Origin: Halopseudomonas sabulinigri
Lineage (GTDB): Bacteria > Pseudomonadota > Gammaproteobacteria > Pseudomonadales > Pseudomonadaceae
Assembly (NCBI RefSeq): GCF_900105255.1
Contig: NZ_LT629763.1
Coordinates: 2,294,001-2,358,000 of the forward strand
Reading direction: 5' to 3'
Length of the DNA stretch: 64,000 nt
How positions within the stretch are numbered: position 1 is the stretch's first letter; each line of letters starts with the position of its first letter. Positions 17,597 to 26,680 of this stretch are shown here, piece after piece. Made by a program: the position numbers and the translations under genes. A model generated the notes under the pieces. It saw nothing but the letters and a program-made list of their open reading frames with translations, did no database searches and was not told the DNA's origin.

Positions 17597-17915
17597 CCTG
17601 AATGTACTGGCCGCTCGGGGTACGATCGATCGCCTTCTGGCCGGCGATGGTTTCCACATCACCGAGCGCGATGCCGTTACTCTTGGCCACGCGCTGGTAT
17701 TCTTCCTTGCGCGCCGCATTGATTTGCCGCGCAACCTCGGCCGCATTGCCGCCAGCCTTGACCACACCCAGGTAGCCATTGGGTTGTTCACCCAGCTGGC
17801 CGGCCTCCTTGGCCGCTGGCAAGGCGCTCATCGCCTCGTTCAGACTCAAGGCCCAGGCCGCGCCGCTGCCCAGCAACATCAGCATGCAGAAGGTGAAAAC
17901 TGTTTTCTTGCCCAT
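17571..17915 (-). CDS. ydbL: YdbL-family periplasmic protein (DUF1318)
   Basis: A 114-aa exported protein: a signal peptide (TVFTFCMLMLLGSGAAWA) precedes a DUF1318 domain with GYLGVVKAGGNAAEVARQIN, RKEEYQRVAKSNG and the C-terminal GQYIQVSGSWVRK. It is the third gene of the ydbH-ynbE-ydbL set, known from E. coli, where YdbH and YnbE form a bridge for phospholipids between the two membranes and YdbL modulates it. The internal ATG at 17915 was chosen because AAGGA lies at normal distance; the ATG six bases upstream is too close. The 3' end overlaps the convergent DUF3047 gene. Confidence 0.88.
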   Translation of the reverse strand: MGKKTVFTFCMLMLLGSGAAWALSLNEAMSALPAAKEAGQLGEQPNGYLGVVKAGGNAAEVARQINAARKEEYQRVAKSNGIALGDVETIAGQKAIDRTPSGQYIQVSGSWVRK

Positions 17916-17941
17916 TGCCATTATCCTTGTTGCACGCGCGC

Positions 17942-18133
17942 TCAAAACAGCCCGCTGGATTCGTTGAAGATTTCATCCAATTGCTTATCCACCTTGATGT
18001 AGATCTCGTGTTCGATCTTCACATTCAGGTTGATATTGATCGGCTCGTTCGGCGCCGCCAGCTGCACCGTCGGCCCGGCGCACGCCGCCAGCAGCAGGCC
18101 CGCTGCCCCCATCAACAACCCTCGCCAGTGCAT
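17942..18133 (-). CDS. ynbE: YnbE-like outer-membrane lipoprotein
   Basis: A 63-aa lipoprotein. The lipobox LLAAC places the acylated cysteine at about residue 18. The short mature part (PNEPININLNVKIEHEIYIK) has the beta-strand pattern with which YnbE stacks on the end of YdbH in E. coli. It lies two bases downstream of ydbH and 26 upstream of ydbL, completing the operon. A lysine rather than Asp follows the second position, with no inner-membrane retention Asp at +2. Confidence 0.88.
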   Translation of the reverse strand: MHWRGLLMGAAGLLLAACAGPTVQLAAPNEPININLNVKIEHEIYIKVDKQLDEIFNESSGLF

Positions 18134-18135
18134 AG

Positions 18136-20715
18136 CTACTCCTTGTTGGGTTGCAGGCGCTGCTCAAGCAGGCGCTGCTGTACCCGTTGCTGAATGATGT
18201 CGCTGACCTGACTGCTCAGCTGCAGACTGGTCAACAGGGCGGGAATGTTCTCCTGCAGGTTTACGTTGAGATTAACCTGCCGCCCCTGCTGAAAATTCGG
18301 GTTGCTGCCCTGCAAGCGCAAACCCAGTTGCAGCGTACCGTCCTCGGCGTAGTCCACCTGACTGCTGAGCACAGTATAGTGAAAGTTCTCCAGCGCCCCG
18401 GCCAGTTCGCGCATGCCGCTGTTGCTCTGCGCCAGACGCTGCAGCTTGTCGGACTGATAACGCAGCACGCCACCCGGCTCCCGCGCCGCCACGGCGCCCT
18501 CATCGATCATCAGCTCGCCGTCGCGCAGCATCACTGGCAAGCGGCCGTCCAGTGTGCCACGACCGCTCAAGCCCTCTGTGGGGTAGACTTCGAACAGGGT
18601 GCCCAGTTCCAGCCCGCTCAATTCGAGGGTCATGCGTTGTTCGGCGGCGGCGAAGTCGAGCTTCACCGGCGCGGCGCTGATTTGCCCGCCCAGCAGCTTG
18701 AGCTGCGCCCGATCCAACTGCAGCCGGCCTTGCGCCATCTGGTCCAGAGAGGCCTGATAACTCGCCGCCGCGCGCAATGGCCCCATGGCCAGACCGGGGT
18801 TCAGCGTCTCCAACTGGAGATCACTGCTGCCCAACTGCAGCACATTGTTGTGCAGGCCAAGCTTGAGCGGCGCGGACAACCCGCTGAAGGCGCTGCGGTC
18901 ATAGATGCCCTTCACCCCGGCAAGCGTGACATCGCCACTCAGCCCGAGCTGCTGCCCGCCGGTCACCTGAACCTCGCCGCTCAGTTGCCCGCTGGACAGG
19001 CTCAATAGCGCTGGCCAGCTAGCCAGGGTGCCAGCCAAGGGGTTGCCCGCGCGAAAGAACAGGGGCGGCACACCGACAGTAGCGCGCCAGGGCTGCGCCG
19101 CAGGCAGCGTAAAGCGGATATCCAGCGCCAGTTCGGCGGCATTGCCCAGCTTGCCATCCCATTGCAACGCGCCTTCGGTATAGTCCCAGCGGCCGTCCAG
19201 CGTCCAGCGCTGGGTTTGCAGCTGCGGATGGGTGACTGCGGCAACAGCGCCGCCAAGCTGGCTGCCGACGCGCAAACTGGCCGCGTCCTGCCATTGCTGC
19301 TCATAGGTCAGGCCTTGCAGATTGAGGTTGGCGCTACCGAGCCTCAGCTCGGCGGCATCGAGTTGCAGGCGCGACCACTGCAGTTGCCCGGGCTTGCTCG
19401 CCTGTAGCGTAACGCCCTGAGCGTCCAACTGACCGCGCAGCGCGGTGCTCAGTTGCAGCTCGCGCAGTGTGATGCCCTGATCTCGCCAACTGCCCAGTTG
19501 CAACGCCAACTGCGTATCGATCAACTGCAACTGCCAGTCCTGCGCCAGACGCAGCGCCAGATCGCCCTTGAGCTGGCCTGACAGGCCATTGGCGCCCTGC
19601 ACGCGCAGCTCGGCGCCGAATGGCAAGGCATCGCCCTTGCTCAGCGCAGTGCTGGCTGCCGGGGTAATGTGCAGTTGAATCTGCTGCACTTGCAGGTCGC
19701 CCGGCAACCCGGCCAGGGCCGGCAACTGCGACTCGGTCAGCCGTAGCTGCGCGCCGCCCTGCAGTAGCTGCCAGCGGCCCTGTTGACCGCGCAACTGCAA
19801 TTGCAGCTCGCCTGCGAGGCTGCCCAGCTCGGCAATCGGCCAGGCTTGCGGCAGCGCGATCTGTGCATTCACGGCAGCTTCACCGGCGAGCCAATCAGCC
19901 CACTGCTGCGGGGGCTGCGCCGTATTTAGATCCCAGTCAACCGCCAGCTGCGCACCCGGCGGCAAGCTCGCGATCGGCAATGTGCCCAGTGAAAACCAGC
20001 TGCCCAGGTACTCATAAAGCCCTTCGGTCTGCGGCCAGTCGGGCACCGTGAGGCTCCCCTGCCACTGGTTGAGGCCACGCCAATGCGACGCCAGCTCAGC
20101 GGCCGGCTGACCATCCAGCAGCAATTCGCTCCGCAAACTCAGCTGGTGGCTGCCAGCCTGTACCTCTTGCCTCAGCAGAAAATGTTGCTGCGCTGCCTGC
20201 AGCGTCAGCTCTGCGCGGGCCACCACCGGCGTGTCCGCAGCAGGGTCGGCCGCAGCACGACTGGCCTGCAGCGAGCCTGCCAGCACACAGCTGCCACTAC
20301 GGCAGGGCAGCTGCGCCTGCAACTGCGCAATCGAAACCCGGTCCGGCAGCCAGTCCACAATGCTTTGCCATAGCTGCGGTGCGGTCAGGCTGGCGGCCTG
20401 CATACCGCTGTCGCCGTCATTCTCCTCGATCGCAGCAAAGCGCAGCGCTGCCTGCCCGACCTCAAACACGCGCAGCCGCGGCCCATTGCGCCAACCGGGC
20501 ACCAGGCGCAGCTGCTGCAAATCAACCTGCGCCGCCGGCAGCAGGAACGACAGCCGATCCAGCGTCAGGCCGCCCGCTTGCCAGCCGATATCCTGCCATT
20601 GCACCTGCTGCACGCCGGCTTGCGTCAGCGCACGCTGCGCCCACCAGAAGGATGCTGCGAAACCTAGCGCCGCCAGCAGCAGAACCGTAATCAACCCGCC
20701 AAGCGTCTTGCGCAT
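18136..20715 (-). CDS. ydbH: YdbH-like AsmA-superfamily intermembrane lipid transporter
   Basis: An 859-aa protein anchored by one N-terminal helix (LGGLITVLLLAALGFAASFWW) with a long periplasmic beta-rich body, expected to form a hydrophobic groove carrying phospholipids between inner and outer membranes. The body is a series of leucine- and glutamine-rich amphipathic strands, and the C-terminal part carries the conserved GTLDGRLPVMLRDGELMIDE region. E. coli YdbH, TamB and YhdP are the three related bridges, partly redundant. Length is close to E. coli YdbH. GAGGG six bases upstream supports ATG at 20715. First gene of the ydbH-ynbE-ydbL operon. Confidence 0.88.
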   Translation of the reverse strand: MRKTLGGLITVLLLAALGFAASFWWAQRALTQAGVQQVQWQDIGWQAGGLTLDRLSFLLPAAQVDLQQLRLVPGWRNGPRLRVFEVGQAALRFAAIEENDGDSGMQAASLTAPQLWQSIVDWLPDRVSIAQLQAQLPCRSGSCVLAGSLQASRAAADPAADTPVVARAELTLQAAQQHFLLRQEVQAGSHQLSLRSELLLDGQPAAELASHWRGLNQWQGSLTVPDWPQTEGLYEYLGSWFSLGTLPIASLPPGAQLAVDWDLNTAQPPQQWADWLAGEAAVNAQIALPQAWPIAELGSLAGELQLQLRGQQGRWQLLQGGAQLRLTESQLPALAGLPGDLQVQQIQLHITPAASTALSKGDALPFGAELRVQGANGLSGQLKGDLALRLAQDWQLQLIDTQLALQLGSWRDQGITLRELQLSTALRGQLDAQGVTLQASKPGQLQWSRLQLDAAELRLGSANLNLQGLTYEQQWQDAASLRVGSQLGGAVAAVTHPQLQTQRWTLDGRWDYTEGALQWDGKLGNAAELALDIRFTLPAAQPWRATVGVPPLFFRAGNPLAGTLASWPALLSLSSGQLSGEVQVTGGQQLGLSGDVTLAGVKGIYDRSAFSGLSAPLKLGLHNNVLQLGSSDLQLETLNPGLAMGPLRAAASYQASLDQMAQGRLQLDRAQLKLLGGQISAAPVKLDFAAAEQRMTLELSGLELGTLFEVYPTEGLSGRGTLDGRLPVMLRDGELMIDEGAVAAREPGGVLRYQSDKLQRLAQSNSGMRELAGALENFHYTVLSSQVDYAEDGTLQLGLRLQGSNPNFQQGRQVNLNVNLQENIPALLTSLQLSSQVSDIIQQRVQQRLLEQRLQPNKE

Positions 20716-20935
20716 GCTCGCCCTCATAACCCGTAGCCGGTCACAGGTTAGCACGCAGCAGGGTTGTCGAGGTTGACCCGCCAGTCCGTCTGCGACCTAT
20801 AATCGGTCGCGGTAAAGCGGCCAACCTGGTCGACACCGGAAAGGAATCACAGCCAGGATCGAGTGCCCCTCCTGCAGGAGCAAGCCCTGACCCGGCGTGA
20901 GCCAATAACAATAAACAACAAGGAATACGCACCTT

Positions 20936-21301
20936 ATGCATTGGTATCTGGATGTTCTGAAAAAGTACGCTGTTTTCCAGGGCCGCGCCCGCCGCAGCGA
21001 ATACTGGTTCTTTATCCTCTTCAATCTCATCGCGCTGATCGTACTGGGCGCCGTGGATTACACCCTGGGCCTGCAGATACTGGCGCCCCTCTACGTGCTG
21101 GCGACCTTTCTGCCCTCGCTCGCAGTGGCAGTACGGCGCTTTCACGACACCGGTCGCAGCGGCTGGTGGGTATTAATCTCTCTGGTACCCGTGATCGGCT
21201 CTATCATCTATCTGATCTTCATGTGCATCGAAGGTGAGGCCCAGGCTAACGCCTATGGCCCCAACCCCAAGGGAGAGGCGGCCGCTCCGGTTACTGCCTG
21301 A
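20936..21301 (+). CDS. DUF805 inner-membrane protein
   Basis: A 121-aa protein with four hydrophobic helices and the family signature GRARRSEYWFFILFNLIA near the N-terminus and AVAVRRFHDTGRSGWW in the middle; the end AYGPNPKG is also typical. DUF805 proteins (E. coli YhaH/YhaI type) have no established function. It is monocistronic in appearance, AAGGA lying upstream of the ATG at slightly long spacing. Confidence 0.9.
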   Translation: MHWYLDVLKKYAVFQGRARRSEYWFFILFNLIALIVLGAVDYTLGLQILAPLYVLATFLPSLAVAVRRFHDTGRSGWWVLISLVPVIGSIIYLIFMCIEGEAQANAYGPNPKGEAAAPVTA

Positions 21302-21403
21302 ACCTGAGCAGGGCATGTCGCGGCATGCCCTGACCTGCACCCTTGCCTTGCATCGAGTCAGGCGTCAGGCTGTGGGTCTTTGCAGCCACCGCCGACTCTT
21401 CCC

Positions 21404-22840
21404 ATGCCTCAAACCCGTTCAGTGTTACGCCGCGCTACCCTCCTGCTAGTCGTTGCGGTCACCATCAGTGGCCTTCTCAGCTCCTGTCAAAGCATGCCCG
21501 ATGGGCTCTCCGTGAGCGCTCCGCTGCGCCCTGCAGAGCAACTGCGCATACTGACGGACCAGACCTACCAGAATGCGCAGGGCGAGGAGCAGATCGACCA
21601 GGCGATATTCGACGCCGCCTTTGCGCTGATTGATCAGGCGCAGAAACTGGTGGTGGTCGACATGTTCCTGTTCAATCGCTTTGCCGGCAAAGACAGCTTC
21701 CGCCCACTCTCGCAGCAGTTGACGCAGAGACTGGTCGACGCCAAGCAGCGCCAGCCCGGGATGCCGGTCGTGTTGATCACCGACCCCTTCAATACACTCT
21801 ACGGTGGCGTGCGAGCGCCAGAGTTGGAGCAACTGCGCACAGCGGGCGTGGAGGTGGTGCTGACCGACGTCAACCAGCTGCCCGCCTCCAACCCGGCCTG
21901 GAGCGGTATCTGGCGGCTGTGCTGCGGTTATCTCGGCAACAGCACCGAAGGCGGCTGGCTGCCCAACCCGGTCGGTGAGGGCAAGGTGACCCTGCGCACC
22001 TATCTGCACCTGGCCAACTTCCGCGCCAACCACCGCAAGACCTTGATCGTCGACTATGGCGATGACTGGCGCGGCCTGGTCACCTCCGCCAACCCGCATG
22101 ACGCCAGCAGCAAACATCACAACAGTGCCATCGTATTCAGTGGGCCTGCAGCGTTGGACTTGCTGCAAACCGAGCGCGCCGCAGCGCAACTGTCCGGTTA
22201 CGCCGCTGCCGCTGACTGGCCCACAGCGCCAGCCAACCATGAGGCGGCCAGCCTGCCGCAGATTCAGGTACTCACCGAGGGCGCAATAGAACGCGCACTG
22301 CTTGAGCTGTTGGCCTCGGCGCAAGCTGGCGATCAGCTGGACATGGAAATGTTTTACCTGGCCTCACGCCCGGTAATAGATGCACTGCTCGAGGCCCAGC
22401 AGCGGGGCGTGATCATCCGCGCGATTCTCGACCCCAATCGCGACGCCTTTGGCCGCGAGAAGAACGGCATTCCCAATCGGCAAGCCGCCTGGGATCTGCA
22501 CGAGCAGGGGATTGAGGTGCGCTGGTGCGCCACCGAGGGAGAGCAGTGCCATCGGAAATGGATAAGACTGGAACGCGCACAGGGCACCACCGAAGTGATC
22601 AGCGGCTCGGCCAATTTCACTCGTCGCAACCTGCACGATCTGAACATGGAAACCAGCGTGCGCCTGATCACACAACCCGATAATCCCGAGATACAGGCAA
22701 TGCGTGCGGAGTTTGAGCAGGCCTGGCACAACCAGGGCGGCGCGACCCATAGCCTGCCCTACAGCGCGTTCGCCGATCACAGCTACTGGCGCTACGGACT
22801 TTACCGCTTTATGGAAGCCAGCGGCCTGTCTACCTTCTGA
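21404..22840 (+). CDS. Phospholipase D-family lipoprotein
   Basis: A 478-aa protein with two HKD-type halves and a lipoprotein signal (LSSC lipobox, Cys near residue 28), so probably a membrane-bound phosphodiesterase or phosphatidyltransferase. The first motif is HRKTLIVD (near residue 210) with downstream SANPHDASSKHH. The second is HRKWIRLE with GSANFTRRNLHDLN, so the usual final Asp of HxKxxxxD is replaced by Glu. The SSKHHNSAIVFSG segment follows the pattern of cardiolipin synthase-like enzymes. TTG at 21380 is an alternative start eight codons upstream. It is unclear whether it acts as phospholipase, cardiolipin synthase or nuclease. It is transcribed toward gabT. Confidence 0.8.
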   Translation: MPQTRSVLRRATLLLVVAVTISGLLSSCQSMPDGLSVSAPLRPAEQLRILTDQTYQNAQGEEQIDQAIFDAAFALIDQAQKLVVVDMFLFNRFAGKDSFRPLSQQLTQRLVDAKQRQPGMPVVLITDPFNTLYGGVRAPELEQLRTAGVEVVLTDVNQLPASNPAWSGIWRLCCGYLGNSTEGGWLPNPVGEGKVTLRTYLHLANFRANHRKTLIVDYGDDWRGLVTSANPHDASSKHHNSAIVFSGPAALDLLQTERAAAQLSGYAAAADWPTAPANHEAASLPQIQVLTEGAIERALLELLASAQAGDQLDMEMFYLASRPVIDALLEAQQRGVIIRAILDPNRDAFGREKNGIPNRQAAWDLHEQGIEVRWCATEGEQCHRKWIRLERAQGTTEVISGSANFTRRNLHDLNMETSVRLITQPDNPEIQAMRAEFEQAWHNQGGATHSLPYSAFADHSYWRYGLYRFMEASGLSTF

Positions 22841-22864
22841 CAGACAGACCGCCGGCAGCAGCGG

Positions 22865-24139
22865 CTAAGCCAGCTCGGCAAAGCACTCGGCGATGATGTC
22901 CATACCGGCCTGCACTTCCAGGTCGGTCGCGGTCAGCGGCACCAGAATGCGGATGACGTTGCCGTACTGGCCGCAGGACAACAGGATCAGGCCCTTGGCG
23001 CGTGCCTTGGCGACCACCTGCGCAGTCAACTCCGCGTGCGGATGGCCTTCTGCGGTAAACAGCTCACAGGCCACCATCGCGCCCAGCCCGCGCACATCGC
23101 CGATGCGCTTGTCGTTCACCGCAATTTCACGCAAGCGCCCGCCGATCAGCTCGCCCAGGGTGCGGCTACGTGCGAGCAGGTTCTCCTCCTCGAATACCTC
23201 AAGCACCGCCAGCGCCGCGGCGCAGGCCAACGGACTACCTGCATAGGTACCGCCCAGCCCACCGGGGGCAATGGCATCCATCACCTCGGCACGCCCGCAG
23301 ACACCCGCCACCGGAAAGCCGCCGGCAATGGATTTGGCGAAGGTCGTCAGGTCCGCCGCCACGCCCATCTGCTCCATGGCAAAAAAGCTGCCGGTACGCC
23401 CGGCGCCGGTCTGCACTTCATCGGCCACCAGCAAAATACCGTGCAGATCGCACAGCTCGCGCAGCTTGGCCATAAAGGCCGGGCTGGCCACGTAGAAGCC
23501 GCCCTCGCCCTGCACCGGCTCAATGACAATGGCTGCGATATCCTGCGGCTGGGCATCGTTCTTGAAGATGCGTTCGATGCTGGCAATGGCATCCTCGTCG
23601 CTCACGCCGTGCAAGGGGCACGGGAACTGCGCGCGGTACACGCCGCCCGGCATCAAGCCCATACCCGCGGAATAGGGCGCCACCTTGCCGGTCATCGAGA
23701 GGGTCATCATGGTGCGGCCGTGATAAGCGCCGGTGAAAGCGATTACCCCCGCACGCCCGGTGGCTGCACGGGCAATCTTCACCGCGTTCTCCAGCGCTTC
23801 CGATCCAGTGGTGACCAGCAGGGTTTTCTTGGCGAAATCGCCCGGCACCAGTTGGTTGAGCTTTTCGCACAGTTCAATGTAGGGCTCGTAGGCCAGCACC
23901 TGAAAACAGGTGTGGGTAAACAGCTCCATCTGGCGCTTTACCGCGTCCATGATTTTCGGGTGGCGATGACCGGTGTTGAGCACCGCGATACCGCCGGCAA
24001 AGTCGATGTACTGGCGCCCCTCGACATCCCAGACGGTCGCGTTCTCGGCACGCTGTACCACCAGCGGGTGGATCTGGCTGACGCCACGGGCGACTGCCGC
24101 GTTACGCCGCTGCATCAGGGATTCATTGCTCTTGCTCAT
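22865..24139 (-). CDS. gabT: 4-aminobutyrate transaminase
   Basis: Class III PLP aminotransferase that transfers the GABA amino group to 2-oxoglutarate, giving succinate semialdehyde. Motifs in order: the phosphate-binding TTGSEALENAVKIARAATGR, the substrate-side AYHGRTMMTLSMTG, VIEPVQGEGGF, the cofactor Asp in VADEVQTGAGRTG, and the PLP lysine in TFAKSIAGGFPVAGV. Length 424 aa is normal. The start at 24139 (MSKSNESLMQRRNAAV) matches the usual N-terminus; an upstream in-frame Met is not supported. It lies 60 bases after gabD on the same strand, forming a gabDT operon. Confidence 0.93.
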   Translation of the reverse strand: MSKSNESLMQRRNAAVARGVSQIHPLVVQRAENATVWDVEGRQYIDFAGGIAVLNTGHRHPKIMDAVKRQMELFTHTCFQVLAYEPYIELCEKLNQLVPGDFAKKTLLVTTGSEALENAVKIARAATGRAGVIAFTGAYHGRTMMTLSMTGKVAPYSAGMGLMPGGVYRAQFPCPLHGVSDEDAIASIERIFKNDAQPQDIAAIVIEPVQGEGGFYVASPAFMAKLRELCDLHGILLVADEVQTGAGRTGSFFAMEQMGVAADLTTFAKSIAGGFPVAGVCGRAEVMDAIAPGGLGGTYAGSPLACAAALAVLEVFEEENLLARSRTLGELIGGRLREIAVNDKRIGDVRGLGAMVACELFTAEGHPHAELTAQVVAKARAKGLILLSCGQYGNVIRILVPLTATDLEVQAGMDIIAECFAELA

Positions 24140-24199
24140 AACTGCCTCGCGCTTGAAATAGGGAGCAGCCGCTCCGGTAAACACGCCAGAAACCGGGCG

Positions 24200-25660
24200 T
24201 CAGATACCGCCCAGACAGAGATATTTGATCTCGACATACTCTTCAATACCGTACTTGGAACCTTCACGGCCCAGGCCCGATGACTTCATGCCGCCAAAGG
24301 GCGCCACCTCGGTCGAGATCAGCCCGGTATTGATGCCGACCATGCCGTATTCCAGCCGCTCAGCCACGCGGAACACCCGGCTCAGATCGCGCGCATAAAA
24401 GTAGGCCGCCAGGCCGAATTCGGTATCGTTGGCTTGACGTACCACATCGGCCTCATCGGTGAAGCGGAACAGCGGCGCCAGCGGACCAAAGGTTTCTTCA
24501 CGCGCCACCAGCATGCTGCTGTCGACGTTGGTCAGGATGGTTGGCTCAAAGAAGTTGCCGCCCAGCGCGTGCGCCTTGCCGCCGGCCAGCACCTGTGCCC
24601 CCTTGGCGGTAGCATCGGCCAGGTGACGCTGCACCTTGGCCACGGCGTTGCCGTCGATCAGTGGGCCGGTGGTAACGCCCGCTGCGCTGCCGTCGCCCAC
24701 GTTCAGTTGGCTCACGGCGGCAGCGAGCTTTTCGGCAAAGGCGTCGTAGACCGAGTCCTGCACGTAGATGCGGTTGGCACACACGCAGGTCTGCCCGGCG
24801 TTGCGATATTTGGAGATCATCGCGCCTTCAACGGCGGCGTCCAGATCGGCATCGTCAAAGACGATAAAAGGCGCGTTGCCGCCGAGCTCCAGCGACAGCT
24901 TTTTCAAGCTGGGCGCGCACTGCTCCATCAGCTTGATGCCCACCCCGGTCGAACCGGTGAAGGACAGCTTGCGCACAATGGGGTTGCTGCACAGCTCGCC
25001 GCCGACAGCACGCGAGGCATCCACATCGGCGGTGATCACGCTGAACAGCCCTGCCGGCAGGCCGGCCTGCTCGGCCAGCAGCGCCAGCGCCAACGCGGAA
25101 AAAGGGGTTTGCGGTGCCGGCTTGAGTACCATGGCGCAGCCAGCGGCCAGCGCCGGGCCGGCCTTGCGAGTGATCATCGCAGCGGGGAAGTTCCACGGCG
25201 TGATGGCGGCGGTCACGCCAACCGGCTCCTTCTGCACCAGGATACGTTTGTCAGGCTGGTGGCCGGGAATCACATCGCCATAGACGCGCTTGGCTTCTTC
25301 GGCAAACCACTCCAGAAAAGAGGCCGCGTAGCCTACTTCGCCACGGGCCTCGGCCAGCGGCTTGCCCTGCTCGGCCGTCATGATACGGGCCAGGTCTTCC
25401 TGGTGCTGCAGCATCAGGTCGAACCACTTGCGTAGCACCTGACCGCGCTCCTTGGCCGTGCGCTGGCGCCAGGCCTGTTGCGCCTGCTGAGCAGCCTCGA
25501 TGGCCCGACGGGTTTCCGCTGCGCCCATATTGGGCACGCTGCCCAGTCGTTCGCCATTGGCCGGATTGAATATCTCGGTGCGCGCGCCGCTGTCGGCCTC
25601 ACACCAGTGGCCGTCAACAAAGGCTTGTTGGCGAAAAAGTTCGGGGCAGTGAAGTTCCAT
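24200..25660 (-). CDS. gabD: Succinate-semialdehyde dehydrogenase (NADP+)
   Basis: An aldehyde dehydrogenase (486 aa) oxidising succinate semialdehyde to succinate, completing the GABA shunt into the TCA cycle. Visible motifs are the NADP-binding [20 protein letters not shown] and [15 protein letters not shown], the general-base Glu in LELGGNAPF, and the nucleophile Cys in [11 protein letters not shown], a Cys-x-Cys form typical of GabD. It precedes gabT. A perfect 16-base palindrome (25718-25733) lies about 60 bases before the ATG, the likely operator. Confidence 0.93.
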   Translation of the reverse strand: MELHCPELFRQQAFVDGHWCEADSGARTEIFNPANGERLGSVPNMGAAETRRAIEAAQQAQQAWRQRTAKERGQVLRKWFDLMLQHQEDLARIMTAEQGKPLAEARGEVGYAASFLEWFAEEAKRVYGDVIPGHQPDKRILVQKEPVGVTAAITPWNFPAAMITRKAGPALAAGCAMVLKPAPQTPFSALALALLAEQAGLPAGLFSVITADVDASRAVGGELCSNPIVRKLSFTGSTGVGIKLMEQCAPSLKKLSLELGGNAPFIVFDDADLDAAVEGAMISKYRNAGQTCVCANRIYVQDSVYDAFAEKLAAAVSQLNVGDGSAAGVTTGPLIDGNAVAKVQRHLADATAKGAQVLAGGKAHALGGNFFEPTILTNVDSSMLVAREETFGPLAPLFRFTDEADVVRQANDTEFGLAAYFYARDLSRVFRVAERLEYGMVGINTGLISTEVAPFGGMKSSGLGREGSKYGIEEYVEIKYLCLGGI

Positions 25661-25717
25661 CTAGCGAATCCTCGTAAAAGCAGACCTGAGCAGGCGTAAC
25701 GCATTTAAAACAACAGC

Positions 25718-25733
25718 GTTTGAAATTTCAAAC
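25718..25733. promoter_or_regulatory. Perfect palindrome, candidate operator of gabDT
   Basis: GTTTGAAATTTCAAAC equals its reverse complement and lies 58-73 bases upstream of the gabD start. The A/T-rich dyad is the size MarR- or TetR-type dimers bind; the MarR-like gene is directly upstream. Confidence 0.55.
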
Positions 25734-25835
25734 ATGCTATTCGCAGCGCCGCATTCAGGCAATACCCCGAACGAGAAAAACCTTGGATGGAAATGGGATC
25801 TGGCGGCCTGACAGAGCGGCCTAATACAGTCGAGC

Positions 25836-25867
25836 CCACCTGACCCGCAGCAATGCGGGTCAGGTGG
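25836..25867. terminator. 13-bp-stem hairpin after the marR-like gene
   Basis: CCACCTGACCCGC (25836-25848) pairs perfectly with GCGGGTCAGGTGG (25855-25867) around AGCAAT. It lies six bases beyond the regulator's stop codon and separates it from gabD. There is no T run. Confidence 0.6.
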
Positions 25868-25872
25868 TGAAA

Positions 25873-26340
25873 TCAGGCAGCTGTTTCGCCTTCAAAGAGT
25901 TCGGCTGGCGTTGTCTGCCCTTCTTCCAGCAAACCCGCGACCCGCTGCAGACTGGCCAGCAGCATCAGTTGCTCCCAGTCGGCCAGCTTGCCGAAACGAT
26001 CAAGAAAGGCCGATGGCAACAAGGCCGGCTCCGCCTGAATCACCGCCGCGCCCTTGTCGCTCAGCGCCAGATGAACCTTGCGCTTGTCACTCTTGCTGCG
26101 AATGCGCTGCAACAACTCGCGGTTTTCCAGACGATCGATGATGGTGCTCAGGGTGGCCTGAGATACGCTAACCTGCTTGGCAAGGTCGCCCAGGGTGCTT
26201 TCGCCCATCGCCTTGATGCTGTGCAAAATCAGCAGCTGAATTGGCGTCAGGCCACTGTGACGGCCCAAGCGCTTGGCGTGAATCTCGCTGGCGCGCTGCA
26301 GGCGGCGCAGTGCCAGATATAGGTCGTGCATCATGTGCAT
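25873..26340 (-). CDS. MarR-family transcriptional regulator
   Basis: A 155-aa winged-helix dimeric repressor. The recognition region is TLGDLAKQVSVSQATLSTII, followed by the wing-type DRLENRELLQRIRSKSDKRK and the C-terminal dimerisation helices. GGAG six bases before the ATG at 26340 supports the start; in-frame upstream codons are weaker. It lies directly upstream of gabDT on the same strand, separated by a hairpin. The ligand is unknown; control of gabDT is an inference from position and nearby palindromes. Its own promoter carries a palindromic site (26396-26408). Confidence 0.88.
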   Translation of the reverse strand: MHMMHDLYLALRRLQRASEIHAKRLGRHSGLTPIQLLILHSIKAMGESTLGDLAKQVSVSQATLSTIIDRLENRELLQRIRSKSDKRKVHLALSDKGAAVIQAEPALLPSAFLDRFGKLADWEQLMLLASLQRVAGLLEEGQTTPAELFEGETAA

Positions 26341-26395
26341 ATACAACTCCGGGCCAGCGCGAAAAATCAGCCGGCATTTTGCCATAAAGTCTAAA

Positions 26396-26408
26396 TATTA
26401 CAGTAATA
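26396..26408. promoter_or_regulatory. Palindrome in the marR-like promoter
   Basis: TATTACAGTAATA is a perfect dyad around a central A, 56 bases upstream of the MarR-like start codon, a good position for autoregulation. Confidence 0.45.
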
Positions 26409-26506
26409 ACTAGATGCTTTTTATGCGACTCACTTGCAGGCCTTTACCGACGGCAAATTACACACAACTAACATCTCAATACGGCAAGTATTACATGATT
26501 TTTATT

Positions 26507-26522
26507 TTTACTTCAAAGTAAA
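26507..26522. promoter_or_regulatory. Second dyad in the marR / receptor intergenic region
   Basis: TTTACTT and AAGTAAA are inverted around CA. It could be a second operator for the divergent receptor gene; no known consensus is recognised. Confidence 0.35.
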
Positions 26523-26680
26523 TTTCAGGCAAAAGCCGGCGCCTGGCTATTTCCTGGCGTGTGCTCGGGGATTGCACCGCCCCCGGCGGCCGGCGGCAAC
26601 CACGCCTTCTGCCGGTGCCGCCGCACTGCTAGACTGCCGGGCAGAAGGCCGACTCCAGCTACAACAACAAGCCAGGCACC

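Larger units (their letters stand above)
26341..26680. other. AT-rich divergent control region, marR / pqqU-like receptor
   Basis: About 340 bases without a gene. The left 190 bases are distinctly AT-rich against a GC-rich chromosome. It contains TATTACAGTAATA (26396-26408) and TTTACTT-CA-AAGTAAA (26507-26522), both dyads. The right part (26530-26680) is GC-rich leader sequence of the receptor gene. No small gene is convincing. Confidence 0.55.
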
